Below the pieces are notes generated by a model, which was not told the DNA's origin, did no database searches, and saw only the letters and a program-made list of their open reading frames with translations. The position numbers were made by a program, and so were the translations under genes. From Clostridia bacterium (GTDB taxonomy: Bacteria > Bacillota > Clostridia > Christensenellales > CAG-138): a DNA stretch of 33,758 bases. The DNA is taken from assembly GCA_030533005.1 (NCBI GenBank), contig JAUNJX010000024.1, forward strand, positions 1-33,758, given 5' to 3'. Shown here piece by piece: positions 13,166 to 20,387 of the stretch. Each line of letters opens with the position of its first letter. Within the stretch, counting starts at the first letter, position 1.

Positions 13166-14049
13166 GCCTCGCTTTTGGGCAAGAGTATGTCCGTGGCGCA
13201 GGCGATAAAACGCTTCATTGCCGGGGACGCGTCCCTGCGCGAGCGCACCGCGAGCCCCAGCCTTCGGTTGATCACGGGCCGCAGCGGCCGCGTTTCAATG
13301 TCGCTGTCGTGCCCCTTGAGCACCAGCTCCGGCATGATGGATATGCCAAGGTTGTTTTCCACCATGCTGATAACCGCATAATCGTAATTAGAGGAAAAAC
13401 GGATGTTCCACGCCGTTTTTTCTATTTCCATGACCTCGCCCAGATCCTCGTTGCCGCCCTCCGGCGTGCGATACATGATAAAGGGCTCCCGGCGCAGCAT
13501 ATCAAGCGTCACCGCTTCATGCTTGCCCAATGGATGTCCCTTTGGGAACAACGCCAGATATGAATCCCGCATGATCTCGATCTTGTCAAAAAGATGATCG
13601 TCCCGCAGGGTGAAAAAACAAATATCCACCTTGCCCTCCTGCAGCCAATGGACGAGGCTGGTCGTGCTGCCCTCCAGAATTTCCACATTGATGTTGGGAT
13701 ACTGCCTTTGGAACGCGGAAAGCACGCGGGGCAGCCAGTGTGTCGAAATGCTCGAAAAGCTGCCGATGCAGATGCTGCCGCTGGCTATCCCCTGAATGAG
13801 ATCCTTTTCCTGCTGCAGCCGCTCATCCAGCTTTTGCATCTCCCGAATGATGGGGAGCACGCGCTTGCCGTCCTCGGTAAGGCTGACCCCGCGGTTGGTG
13901 CGATGCAGCAGGGGAAACCCAAAGTCCTGCTCCAGATTGTTGATAATATGGGTGACGCCGGACTGGGTGTAGCCCAGCTGCATGGCCGCACGCGTCAGGT
14001 TGCCGCAATCCACGGCCTTGAGAAGCACATCGAATTTCCTGTTGTCCAT
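13162..14049 (-). CDS. LysR-family transcriptional regulator
   Basis: The protein has 295 residues from ATG 14049, fixed by GGAGG six bases upstream. The N-terminal winged helix is classical (FDVLLKAVDCGNLTRAAMQLGYTQSGVTHIINNLEQDFGFPLLHRTNRGVSLTEDGKRVLP). The substrate-binding domain spans about 90-290 (GSICIGSFSSISTHWLPRVLSAFQRQYPNINVEI, then FPKGHPLGKHEAVTLDMLRREPFIMY). It should bind a small-molecule co-inducer in the cytoplasm. The gene is tail-to-tail with degV, and the stop codons overlap: TAA of degV at 13163-13165 and TAG of this gene at 13164-13162. The divergent region upstream (14050-14361) has a promoter and a hairpin on the plus strand, perhaps its target. The ligand is unknown. 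Confidence 0.92.
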   Translation of the reverse strand: MDNRKFDVLLKAVDCGNLTRAAMQLGYTQSGVTHIINNLEQDFGFPLLHRTNRGVSLTEDGKRVLPIIREMQKLDERLQQEKDLIQGIASGSICIGSFSSISTHWLPRVLSAFQRQYPNINVEILEGSTTSLVHWLQEGKVDICFFTLRDDHLFDKIEIMRDSYLALFPKGHPLGKHEAVTLDMLRREPFIMYRTPEGGNEDLGEVMEIEKTAWNIRFSSNYDYAVISMVENNLGISIMPELVLKGHDSDIETRPLRPVINRRLGLAVRSRRDASPAMKRFIACATDILLPKSEA

Positions 14050-14099
14050 GTCATCCTCCATAATTCAAAAATTTCATGGCCGGTATTACAAACTCGCGT

Positions 14100-14128
14100 T
14101 TTACTAATAACTAAGTCTACCATATAAT
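14100..14128 (+). promoter_or_regulatory. Plus-strand promoter divergent from the LysR gene
   Basis: TTTACT (14100-14105), 17 bases and a perfect TATAAT (14123-14128). No open reading frame of note follows before a terminator-like hairpin at 14181-14227. Confidence 0.5.
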
Positions 14129-14134
14129 AAACGC

Positions 14135-14230
14135 ATAAGAAAGTTTTCTTTCAGTTTTTCCTTTTACACAAACCATCCTTAAAACGAGAGCAGCCCGCAG
14201 CGAGTGCCGATCGCAGCGGGTCGTTTTCGT
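14135..14230 (+). ncRNA. Candidate small RNA between lysR and htpG
   Basis: From the promoter at 14100-14128 a transcript of about 95 bases would run into a hairpin: outer AAAACGA (14181-14187) with TCGTTTT (14221-14227), and inner CCCGC-A-GCGA (14194-14203) with TCGC-A-GCGGG (14211-14220), then TTTTCGTTT. A small hairpin GAAAG-TTTT-CTTTC is near the 5' end. I do not recognise the family. The hairpin could instead only shield htpG from read-through. Confidence 0.3.
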
Positions 14231-14269
14231 TTGGATTGTGACAGTGTTGTAGACAAACTATGAAGCGTA

Positions 14270-14298
14270 TTGCATTTCCCGCTCGAATGGTCTATATT
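14270..14298 (+). promoter_or_regulatory. Promoter of htpG
   Basis: TTGCAT (14270-14275), 17 bases and TATATT (14293-14298). The CIRCE operator starts five bases later and covers the transcription start. Confidence 0.7.
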
Positions 14299-14302
14299 TC
14301 TA

Positions 14303-14329
14303 TTAGCACTCAACCTAAAAGAGTGCTAA
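14303..14329. promoter_or_regulatory. CIRCE operator (HrcA site)
   Basis: TTAGCACTC and GAGTGCTAA are separated by nine bases, a perfect match to the CIRCE consensus. It lies at the predicted transcription start of htpG, so HrcA should repress the gene and heat or unfolded protein should relieve it. Confidence 0.97.
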
Positions 14330-14361
14330 TAGAAATCTTTATTGCGTGGAGGCATTTTTAT

Positions 14362-16245
14362 ATGGCAAAGAAACAATTCAAGGCGGAATCCAAGCGACTG
14401 TTGGATCTGATGATCAATTCCATCTACACGCACAAGGAGATCTTCCTGCGCGAGCTGATCTCCAACGCCAGCGACGCGCTGGACAAGCTCTATTTCCAGT
14501 CCCTCACCGACAGCGGCGTAGGTATGTCCAAGGAGGACTTCTGCATCCGCATCACGCCCAACGAAGAAGCACGCACGCTCACCATCAGCGACAACGGCTG
14601 CGGCATGAGCAAGGAGGATTTGGAAAACAATCTGGGCACCATCGCAAAAAGCGGCACGCTCTCCTTCAAGCAGGATCACGCGAACAGCGAGGATATGGAC
14701 GTGATCGGTCAGTTCGGCGTGGGCTTTTATTCGGCCTTTATGGTGAGCAGCCAGGTGACGGTCATCTCCAAGGCCTACGGCAGCGACGAAGCGTTCAAGT
14801 GGGAATCCACGGGCGCAGACGGCTACACCGTAAGCGAATGCCACAAGGATACGGTCGGCACCGACGTCATTTTAACCCTTAAGGAGAACACAGAGGATGA
14901 GAATTACGACCGTTTCCTGAAATCCTACACCATTACGTCGCTCATCAAGAAATATTCCGACTACATCCGCTATCCCATCCGCATGATGGTGGAGAAATCC
15001 CGTCCCAAGGAGGACGACGACAAGGAATTCGAGACCTACATGGAGGACGACACCCTCAACAGCATGGTGCCGCTTTGGAAAAAGAACCGCAGCGAAGTCA
15101 CGGACGAGGAATACAACAGCTTCTACATGGACAAGTTCCACGATTACGAGGAGCCGCTGCTTCGCATCCACTCCAACGCGGAGGGCATGGTTTCCTACAA
15201 CGCCCTGCTCTTTATCCCCAAGCGTCCGCCCTATGATTATTATTCCAAGGAGTACAAGCGCGGCCTGCAGCTCTACACCAGCGGCGTGATGATCATGGAC
15301 AAATGCGAGGATCTTCTGCCCGATTATTTCGGATTCGTGCGCGGTCTTGTGGATTCCTCCGATCTTTCCCTCAACATTTCCCGGGAAATGCTACAGCATG
15401 ACCGGCAGCTGAAGGTGATCGCGCTCAATTTGAAGAAGAAGATCAAATCCGAGCTTCTAAACCTCTTGGAAAACGACCGTGACAAGTACGTCGCCTTCTT
15501 TGAAGCCTTTGGCCTGCCGCTCAAATACGGCATGTACGCGGGCTTTGGGCAGAACAAGGAGTTTTTGCAGGATCTGGCGATGTTCTATTCCGCGTCGCAG
15601 GGGAAGCTTATCACGCTCAAGGAATATGTGGACGCCATGCCCGAGGATCAGAAGGACATCTATTACGCCTGCGCCGAAAGCTACGAGCGCGCCATGAAGC
15701 TGCCCCAAACGGAGCTTGTGCGGGACAAGGGCTACGATATTCTCTGCATGAAGGACGATGTGGACGAATTCGTGGTCAAGATGCTGGATACCTTTATGGA
15801 GAAGCATTTCCGCTCCGTATCCGATAAGGACTTGGACGTCGCCACGGAGGAGGAAAAGGAATCCTTTAAGAAGAAAGAGGAAGAACACGTCGATCTCTTG
15901 ACCGCCATCGAAAAATCGCTGGACGGCTTGGTCAAGTCCGTGCGCTTATCCAACAAGCTGAAAAATTCCCCCGTGTGTCTCACCAGCGACGGCCCGCTTT
16001 CCATCGAGATGGAAAAGGTGCTCAACGCCATGCCCACCGCTGACGGCGAATCCGTCAAGGCGGAGCGCGTGCTGGAGATCAACCCCGATCATCCCGTGTT
16101 TGCCTCTCTTTCGGCACTTCCCGAAGGCGACGCGCGCATCAAGGATTACGCGCGGCTGCTCTACGATCAGGCACTTCTGATCGAGGGGCTGCCCATCGAG
16201 GATCCGGTTGCGTTTTCCAACAGCATTTGCGCTCTGATGAAATAA
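14362..16245 (+). CDS. htpG: Molecular chaperone HtpG (Hsp90)
   Basis: The protein has 627 residues, the normal HtpG length. ATG 14362 follows TGGAGG by ten bases; longer in-frame starts would lie upstream of the promoter and CIRCE. The N-terminal GHKL ATPase carries [43 protein letters not shown] and [14 protein letters not shown]. The middle domain has [11 protein letters not shown] and [38 protein letters not shown]. The dimerisation domain ends the protein. It folds and maintains client proteins in the cytoplasm using ATP. Control by a CIRCE box differs from Bacillus subtilis, where htpG is outside the HrcA regulon. A terminator follows. Confidence 0.98.
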   Translation: MAKKQFKAESKRLLDLMINSIYTHKEIFLRELISNASDALDKLYFQSLTDSGVGMSKEDFCIRITPNEEARTLTISDNGCGMSKEDLENNLGTIAKSGTLSFKQDHANSEDMDVIGQFGVGFYSAFMVSSQVTVISKAYGSDEAFKWESTGADGYTVSECHKDTVGTDVILTLKENTEDENYDRFLKSYTITSLIKKYSDYIRYPIRMMVEKSRPKEDDDKEFETYMEDDTLNSMVPLWKKNRSEVTDEEYNSFYMDKFHDYEEPLLRIHSNAEGMVSYNALLFIPKRPPYDYYSKEYKRGLQLYTSGVMIMDKCEDLLPDYFGFVRGLVDSSDLSLNISREMLQHDRQLKVIALNLKKKIKSELLNLLENDRDKYVAFFEAFGLPLKYGMYAGFGQNKEFLQDLAMFYSASQGKLITLKEYVDAMPEDQKDIYYACAESYERAMKLPQTELVRDKGYDILCMKDDVDEFVVKMLDTFMEKHFRSVSDKDLDVATEEEKESFKKKEEEHVDLLTAIEKSLDGLVKSVRLSNKLKNSPVCLTSDGPLSIEMEKVLNAMPTADGESVKAERVLEINPDHPVFASLSALPEGDARIKDYARLLYDQALLIEGLPIEDPVAFSNSICALMK

Positions 16246-16258
16246 CGTTATCAGCCAG

Positions 16259-16292
16259 CCGCCCGAGCGATACGGCCGCCCGGGCGGTTTTT
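16259..16292 (+). terminator. Intrinsic terminator of htpG
   Basis: CCGCCCG (16259-16265) pairs with CGGGCGG (16281-16287), and TTTTT follows. Confidence 0.8.
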
Positions 16293-16302
16293 GCATGGCG
16301 CA

Positions 16303-16331
16303 TTGGTTTTTCGCATTCGCTGTGCTATACT
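16303..16331 (+). promoter_or_regulatory. Promoter of the pyridoxamine kinase gene
   Basis: TTGGTT (16303-16308), 17 bases and TATACT (16326-16331). Confidence 0.55.
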
Positions 16332-16368
16332 GTTGCGGATAAGTATACTTCCACGGAAAGGATACGCT

Positions 16369-17241
16369 ATGCAGCCCAATATCAAAAAGGTCGCCGCCAT
16401 CCACGATATCTGCGGATTTGGCCGCGCGTCGCTGACCACCATCATCCCCACGCTCTCCGCCATGGGGATTCAGGTCTGCCCCGTGCCCACCGCCGTTTTG
16501 TCCACCCATTCGGGCGAATTTACGGGCTATACCTTTCATGACCTGACGGAGATCATGCCCGCCTATACCGCGCACTGGAAATCCATCGGGCTTCGCTTTG
16601 AGGGCATTTATTCGGGCTTTTTGGGTTCCCCCCGGCAGGTGGATATCGTGCGGGATATCATACGCGATTTTCGCACCCCCGGCACGCTGGTGGTGGTAGA
16701 CCCCGTGATGGGCGACGACGGCGAGCTTTACCAATCCGTAGACGCGGGCATGGTGCGGGAAATGCGGCGGCTGGTCGCGGCGGCGGACATCATCGTACCC
16801 AACTTTACGGAAGCCGCGCTGCTGCTGGGGCGCGAGCAAAAGCCCGCGCTATCGGTATCGGAAAGCAAGGACTGGCTCAAGCGCCTTGCGGACTTTGGCC
16901 CCGGCACGGTCATGATCACAAGCCTGCCCGACGCGGACAAGCCGGATATGATCAACGTGGACGCGTACGAACGGGACGGCGACGCATTTTGGCGCGTCTC
17001 CACCCGCCGGCAGCCCTGCGTGTATCCGGGCACGGGCGACCTGTTTGCAAGCGTGCTCATGGGGAACCTGCTGCGCGGCGAAAGCCTGCCCGTGTGCATC
17101 GATCATGCGGTGCAGTTCGTCTCCCAGTGCATCATGGCAAGCCGCGGCTACGATTATCCGCAGCACTACGGGGTGCTCCTGGAAAAGGAGCTGCCGCTGC
17201 TGCGGGAAGCCAACCTCATCTGCGGCTACGAAACGCTCTGA
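16369..17241 (+). CDS. pdxY: Pyridoxamine/pyridoxal kinase
   Basis: The protein has 290 residues from ATG 16369 (GGAAAGGA about seven bases upstream). It belongs to the ribokinase-like PdxK/PdxY family: KVAAIHDICGFGRASLTTIIPTLSAMGIQVCPVPTAVLSTHSGEF at the N-terminus with the substrate site, VVVDPVMGDDGELY for the metal/phosphate region, IVPNFTEAALLLG, and VYPGTGDLFASVLMGNLL with the catalytic aspartate. It phosphorylates pyridoxal, pyridoxine or pyridoxamine with ATP in vitamin B6 salvage. It is transcribed from its own promoter between htpG and the CotF-like gene. The choice between PdxK and PdxY is uncertain; clostridial members are usually annotated simply as pyridoxamine kinase. Confidence 0.93.
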   Translation: MQPNIKKVAAIHDICGFGRASLTTIIPTLSAMGIQVCPVPTAVLSTHSGEFTGYTFHDLTEIMPAYTAHWKSIGLRFEGIYSGFLGSPRQVDIVRDIIRDFRTPGTLVVVDPVMGDDGELYQSVDAGMVREMRRLVAAADIIVPNFTEAALLLGREQKPALSVSESKDWLKRLADFGPGTVMITSLPDADKPDMINVDAYERDGDAFWRVSTRRQPCVYPGTGDLFASVLMGNLLRGESLPVCIDHAVQFVSQCIMASRGYDYPQHYGVLLEKELPLLREANLICGYETL

Positions 17242-17245
17242 TTTT

Positions 17246-17268
17246 CGATCGCTATAGGTATCGATCGC
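17246..17268. repeat. Two CGATCGC repeats flanking TATAGGTAT
   Basis: CGATCGC occurs at 17246-17252 and 17262-17268, in the gap between pdxY and the CotF-like gene. Each copy contains the palindrome CGATCG. The position suggests an operator or part of a promoter for the downstream gene, but no clear sigma factor site is recognised. Confidence 0.35.
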
Positions 17269-17301
17269 ATCACCCCGGCGCACACTAAGCCCGAGGTGAT
17301 G
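17268..17301 (+). promoter_or_regulatory. Hairpin that hides the ribosome-binding site of the CotF-like gene
   Basis: CATCACC (17268-17274) pairs with GGTGATG (17295-17301), and CGG (17276-17278) pairs with CCG (17291-17293) further in. The Shine-Dalgarno GAGGTGAT lies within the 3' arm, and the start codon follows within five bases. A TTTT run follows the hairpin, so it could also act as a weak terminator after pdxY. Confidence 0.55.
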
Positions 17302-17305
17302 TTTT

Positions 17306-17758
17306 ATGATGTTGACGCAAAAAGAATCCACACTTTTGCGAGATTTGAAGGGGCAGGAGCAGATCTGCACCCAGAAGTACACCCGCTATGCCGATATGTG
17401 CTGCGACCCGCAGCTTAAAACGCTCTTTACGACCTTGGCAGGGCATGAGCGCAAGCATTATGACACGCTTACGCAGATGGAGACCGGCACCGTCCCCTCC
17501 ATGCAGGGCGGCGCCACGCCGCTGCCCGTGGAATTCACAGCCTCCGCATGCGCCGCGGAGCAGAAGGCGCAGGATGAATATCTGTGCAAGGACGCGCTCG
17601 CCATGGAAAAATTCGTGTCCGGCGATTACAACACCGGCGTTTTTGAATTCCGCGACAAAGCCATGCGTGACGCCCTCAATCACATCCAGACGGAGGAACA
17701 ACAGCACGGCAAGGCGCTCTACGATTACATGGCCGCCAACAACATGTATTGCGCATAA
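17306..17758 (+). CDS. CotF-like spore coat protein
   Basis: The protein has 150 residues, or 149 if ATG 17309 is used. It resembles the Coat_F (CotF) family, ferritin-like helical bundles: LTQKESTLLRDLKGQEQICTQKYTRYADMCCDPQLKTLFTTLAGHERKHYDTLTQM, then AQDEYLCKDALAMEKFVSGDYNTGVFEFRDKAMRDALNHIQTEEQQHGKALYDYMAANNMY. E/H pairs (GHERKH and EEQQHG) resemble ferritin metal ligands. In Bacillus CotF is a coat protein; many clostridial relatives are annotated as spore coat proteins without direct tests. Seven cysteines are scattered or at the ends. Its ribosome site lies in a hairpin. It is the window's only sporulation-related gene. Confidence 0.85.
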   Translation: MMLTQKESTLLRDLKGQEQICTQKYTRYADMCCDPQLKTLFTTLAGHERKHYDTLTQMETGTVPSMQGGATPLPVEFTASACAAEQKAQDEYLCKDALAMEKFVSGDYNTGVFEFRDKAMRDALNHIQTEEQQHGKALYDYMAANNMYCA

Positions 17759-17772
17759 GGCGGCTTCGCCGC

Positions 17773-17910
17773 TCGCAATCCCAAAAGGCTTCCTTCGTCC
17801 GCACCGGGTTTGCTGGGATTCGGGGTCGCAGCCCCGGAGGCTAAGTTCTATCTTGGGTGGCTTTGCCGTTCGCAATTCCAGAAGGCTTCCTTCGTCCGCA
17901 CCGGGTTTGC
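17773..17910 (-). repeat. Direct duplication within the structured repeat region
   Basis: The 41-base segments at 17773-17813 and 17870-17910 match at 39 positions and lie 97 bases apart. Each contains part of the fourth hairpin of the structured element, so the first is a truncated second copy. A short hairpin GGGG-N6-CCCC lies between them (17822-17835). Confidence 0.8.
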
Positions 17911-18024
17911 CGGTGCGGACGCTCGTAAATCCGAAGGATTTCGCACCCTGCGCTTTGCGGCGGCCGTGCGCGCAGCAAACAGCCGCAAAGCGAAAGCTCG
18001 CGCGCGGTCGTATGACCGTGCGCG
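17883..18024 (-). repeat. Structured multi-hairpin repeat, copy A (minus orientation)
   Basis: Read on the minus strand it has, in order: hairpin 1 with loop ATAC (18024-17999), linker AGCTTT, hairpin 2 with 11 base pairs and a 20-base loop (17992-17951), hairpin 3 AAATCC-TTC-GGATTT in reverse (17941-17927), hairpin 4 with 11 base pairs and loop CAAAC (17920-17894), then GAAGGAAGCCTTC. It shares this order and these loops with copy B at 24940-25097. Confidence 0.75.
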
Positions 18025-18038
18025 AAATGCAAAGCATG

Positions 18039-18118
18039 AAAAAGGCTCCGCTTTTGCGGAGCCTGTAGCTCATAGTTGCGCTTGAAAGGGGTGTCTTCAT
18101 TACCTAGGTTTCACTTGC
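18039..18118 (-). ncRNA. Candidate small RNA on the minus strand
   Basis: A -10 box TATACT lies on the minus strand (18130-18125), with GATACA 18 bases upstream as a weak -35. About 80 bases later a perfect terminator occurs: AGGCTCCGC (18064-18056), loop AAAA, GCGGAGCCT (18051-18043), then TTTTT. The T run is only on this strand, while both neighbouring genes are on the plus strand, so the terminator must serve a minus-strand transcript. The 50-base 5' region is unstructured and contains ACCCCTTTC, which could pair with ribosome-binding sites. A possible short reading frame starts with ATG at 18100, but has a poor ribosome site. I cannot name the family. Confidence 0.45.
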
Positions 18119-18282
18119 ATGCTTAGTATACCATGCGTTCTGCGGGAATGTATCACAAAATCATTACAAATCCCTGAAACTTCTATTATTTTTCCATGAT
18201 CTTTTCATGCTTTTTCCTTTGCCGCCATGCGCGGGAACTATATCATATACTTGCATTTTCACGAATTTAGCGGGGGAATTTA

Positions 18283-18291
18283 TGCTATCAT
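18283..18291 (+). promoter_or_regulatory. Weak extended -10 promoter upstream of buk
   Basis: TGC followed by TATCAT (18286-18291) lies about 59 bases before the buk start. No convincing -35 is present. Between 18131 and 18282 I see only AT-rich sequence. Confidence 0.35.
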
Positions 18292-18349
18292 AAATAAGTA
18301 AACATGTCCGCGTGGCGCTCGCCAATTTTCTATACAGGAGTTCAATAAT

Positions 18350-19405
18350 ATGAAGGTTTTGATCATCAATCCCGGCGCTACCTCTACCAAAATTGCCGTA
18401 TTCGACGAAGATACCGAGCTTTTTAAGCAAAGCATCGACCATGACGCCGCCGACCTTGCGCCCTTTTCCTCGGTGATCGACCAGAAGGAATACCGCAAGG
18501 CACTCATCATGCGCGCTTTGGCGGACGCAGGCTACAAAATGACGGACTTTGCCGCCGTATGCGGCCGCGGCGGTCTGCTGCGCCACATCCCGTCGGGCAC
18601 CTATACGGTGACGCAGCAGGCTGTGGAGGATATCACCACCGCGCGTTACGGGGAACACGCCAGCAATTTGGGCGCGCTTTTAGCCAAGGAGCTTGGCGAC
18701 ACCGTGGGCATCCCCTCCTATTTCGTCGATCCCGTTTGCACGGATGAATTTACGGATATCGCCCGCGTGTCAGGCTTTGCCGGCATGGAACGGCAAAGCT
18801 TCTTCCACGCCCTCAACCACAAGGCCATGGCGCGGGAAGCCGCCAAGCGTATCGGTAAAGCCTATGAGGCGCTCAACCTCATCGTCGTCCACATGGGCGG
18901 CGGCGTATCCGTAGCGCTCCATGAAAAGGGTCGCGTGGTGGACGCGTACAACGTGCGCGACGAGGGCGCGTTCTCCATGGATCGGGGCGGGTCGCTGCCC
19001 ATCATGCAGGTCATCGACCTTTGCTTTAGCGGCAAGGATAAAAAGGCCGTCAAAAAGCTGCTGGCCTCCGGCTCCGGCGTATATTCCTATTGCGAGACCC
19101 GCGATTTCCGCGAGGTGGTGCAGCGCATGGAGGAGGGCGACGCCACGGCGGCGCTTGTCTCCAACGCCATGGTATACCAGCTTGCCAAGGACATCGGCGC
19201 CATGGCGACCGTCGCCTGCTGCGAGGTGGACGCGATCGTTCTGACCGGCGGCATGGCAAACAGCAAGTGGCTCTGCACCGAAATCGAAAAACGTGTGGGA
19301 AAGCTCGCGCCCGTGATGGTGCTGCCGGGTGAAAATGAAATGCAAAGCCTGGCGCTGGGCGCGCTTCGCGTGCTCCATGGCGAGCAGGCGGCCAAAACGT
19401 ACTGA
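18350..19405 (+). CDS. buk: Butyrate kinase
   Basis: The protein has 351 residues, as expected for Buk, starting nine bases after CAGGAG. It is an acetate/butyrate kinase of the ASKHA fold: VLIINPGATSTKIAVFDED at the N-terminus (phosphate 1), AVCGRGGLLRHIPSGTYTV, SFFHALNHKAMAREAAKRIGKAYEALNLIVVHMGGGVSVALHEKGRVVDAYN (phosphate 2), then RDEGAFSMDRGGSLP and AIVLTGGMANSKWL (adenosine). It converts butyryl phosphate and ADP to butyrate and ATP, the last energy-yielding step of butyrate fermentation. It is followed by ptb after 32 bases. The kinase may also accept branched-chain acyl phosphates, which would fit the aminotransferase downstream. Confidence 0.95.
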   Translation: MKVLIINPGATSTKIAVFDEDTELFKQSIDHDAADLAPFSSVIDQKEYRKALIMRALADAGYKMTDFAAVCGRGGLLRHIPSGTYTVTQQAVEDITTARYGEHASNLGALLAKELGDTVGIPSYFVDPVCTDEFTDIARVSGFAGMERQSFFHALNHKAMAREAAKRIGKAYEALNLIVVHMGGGVSVALHEKGRVVDAYNVRDEGAFSMDRGGSLPIMQVIDLCFSGKDKKAVKKLLASGSGVYSYCETRDFREVVQRMEEGDATAALVSNAMVYQLAKDIGAMATVACCEVDAIVLTGGMANSKWLCTEIEKRVGKLAPVMVLPGENEMQSLALGALRVLHGEQAAKTY

Positions 19406-19437
19406 TACGCATATCAAGCAGAAAGGAAGCGACCCCT

Positions 19438-20346
19438 ATGCTCAATCATATCCACGACATACTCCAAACCGCAAAAACCACCCAACGCGGTGTGATCGCC
19501 GTTGCCGCCGCCCATGACGAGGACGTGCTGCGCGCCGTTACCGCCGCCCATGAGGCGGGCATGGTAGACGCGATCCTCGTGGGCGATACGGGAAAGATCG
19601 CCGATATCCTCGCTTCGCTTGGCAAAAGCGCGGCGGATTTCACGCTGCGTTCCGCCGCGGACGATGTAGAATGCGCCCGCGTCGCCGTCAAGGCCGTGCG
19701 GGACGGGGAAGCGTCCTTTTTGATGAAGGGGCTTTTGGGCACAGCCGATCTCATGCGCGCCGTCATCGACAAGGAAACGGGGCTGCGCACGGATAAGCTC
19801 ATCAGCCACGTCATGCTCTATGAGGTGGACAGCTACCCCAAGATGCTGGCGCTCACAGACGGCGGCATGAACACCTTCCCGGACGTGGTCAAAAAGGCGG
19901 ACATATTGGAAAACGCGGCGGGCGTATTAAAGGCGCTCGGCTATACCGCCATCAACGCCGCCTGCATCTGCGGGGCGGAGGTGGTCAATCCCAAAATACA
20001 ATCCACCGTGGACGCGGCGGAGCTTTCCGGCATGCAGGATCGCTGGGCGCCCTATAACATGAACGTATTCGGCCCCGTGGCGCTCGATCTTGCCATCAGC
20101 CGCACATCTTGCGCGCACAAGCATTACGATGCGCCGGGCGCTGGTGATGCGGATATCTTGCTCGTGCCCACCTATGAGGTCGGCAACGGCATCGGCAAAG
20201 CTATGACTTATTTTGCTGCGGGACGCTCCGCAGGTATCATCGTTGGCGCAAAGGTGCCCATCGTGCTGGTGTCCCGCGCGGACTCCGCCGATTCCAAGCT
20301 CGCGTCCATCGCTTTGGGTAAGCTCATCGCCGCCAATATGGCATAA
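19438..20346 (+). CDS. ptb: Phosphate butyryltransferase
   Basis: The protein has 302 residues, the family length, with AGAAAGGAAG upstream of ATG 19438. It shows the phosphate acetyl/butyryltransferase pattern: RGVIAVAAAHDEDVLRAVTAAHEAGMVDAILVGD, then SFLMKGLLGTADLMRAVID, GLRTDKLISHVMLYEVDSYPKMLALTDGGMNTFPD, NMNVFGPVALDLAIS, and DADILLVPTYEVGNGIGKAMTYFAAGRSAGIIVGAKVPIVLVSRADS. It exchanges CoA for phosphate on butyryl-CoA, feeding Buk. The order here is buk then ptb, the reverse of the ptb-buk order in Clostridium acetobutylicum. Confidence 0.95.
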   Translation: MLNHIHDILQTAKTTQRGVIAVAAAHDEDVLRAVTAAHEAGMVDAILVGDTGKIADILASLGKSAADFTLRSAADDVECARVAVKAVRDGEASFLMKGLLGTADLMRAVIDKETGLRTDKLISHVMLYEVDSYPKMLALTDGGMNTFPDVVKKADILENAAGVLKALGYTAINAACICGAEVVNPKIQSTVDAAELSGMQDRWAPYNMNVFGPVALDLAISRTSCAHKHYDAPGAGDADILLVPTYEVGNGIGKAMTYFAAGRSAGIIVGAKVPIVLVSRADSADSKLASIALGKLIAANMA

Positions 20347-20387
20347 CCGATTCGACATTACAGCAAACGACAGGAGGAATCATCAGT

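Noticed and set aside
17759..18030. CRISPR array
   Set aside because: There are only two related segments with long hairpins, no regular spacers and no cas genes.
17285..18100. Minus-strand open frame of 271 codons through the repeat region
   Set aside because: It covers hairpin repeats and the antisense of the CotF-like gene and shows no protein family pattern; its first part overlaps the candidate small RNA.
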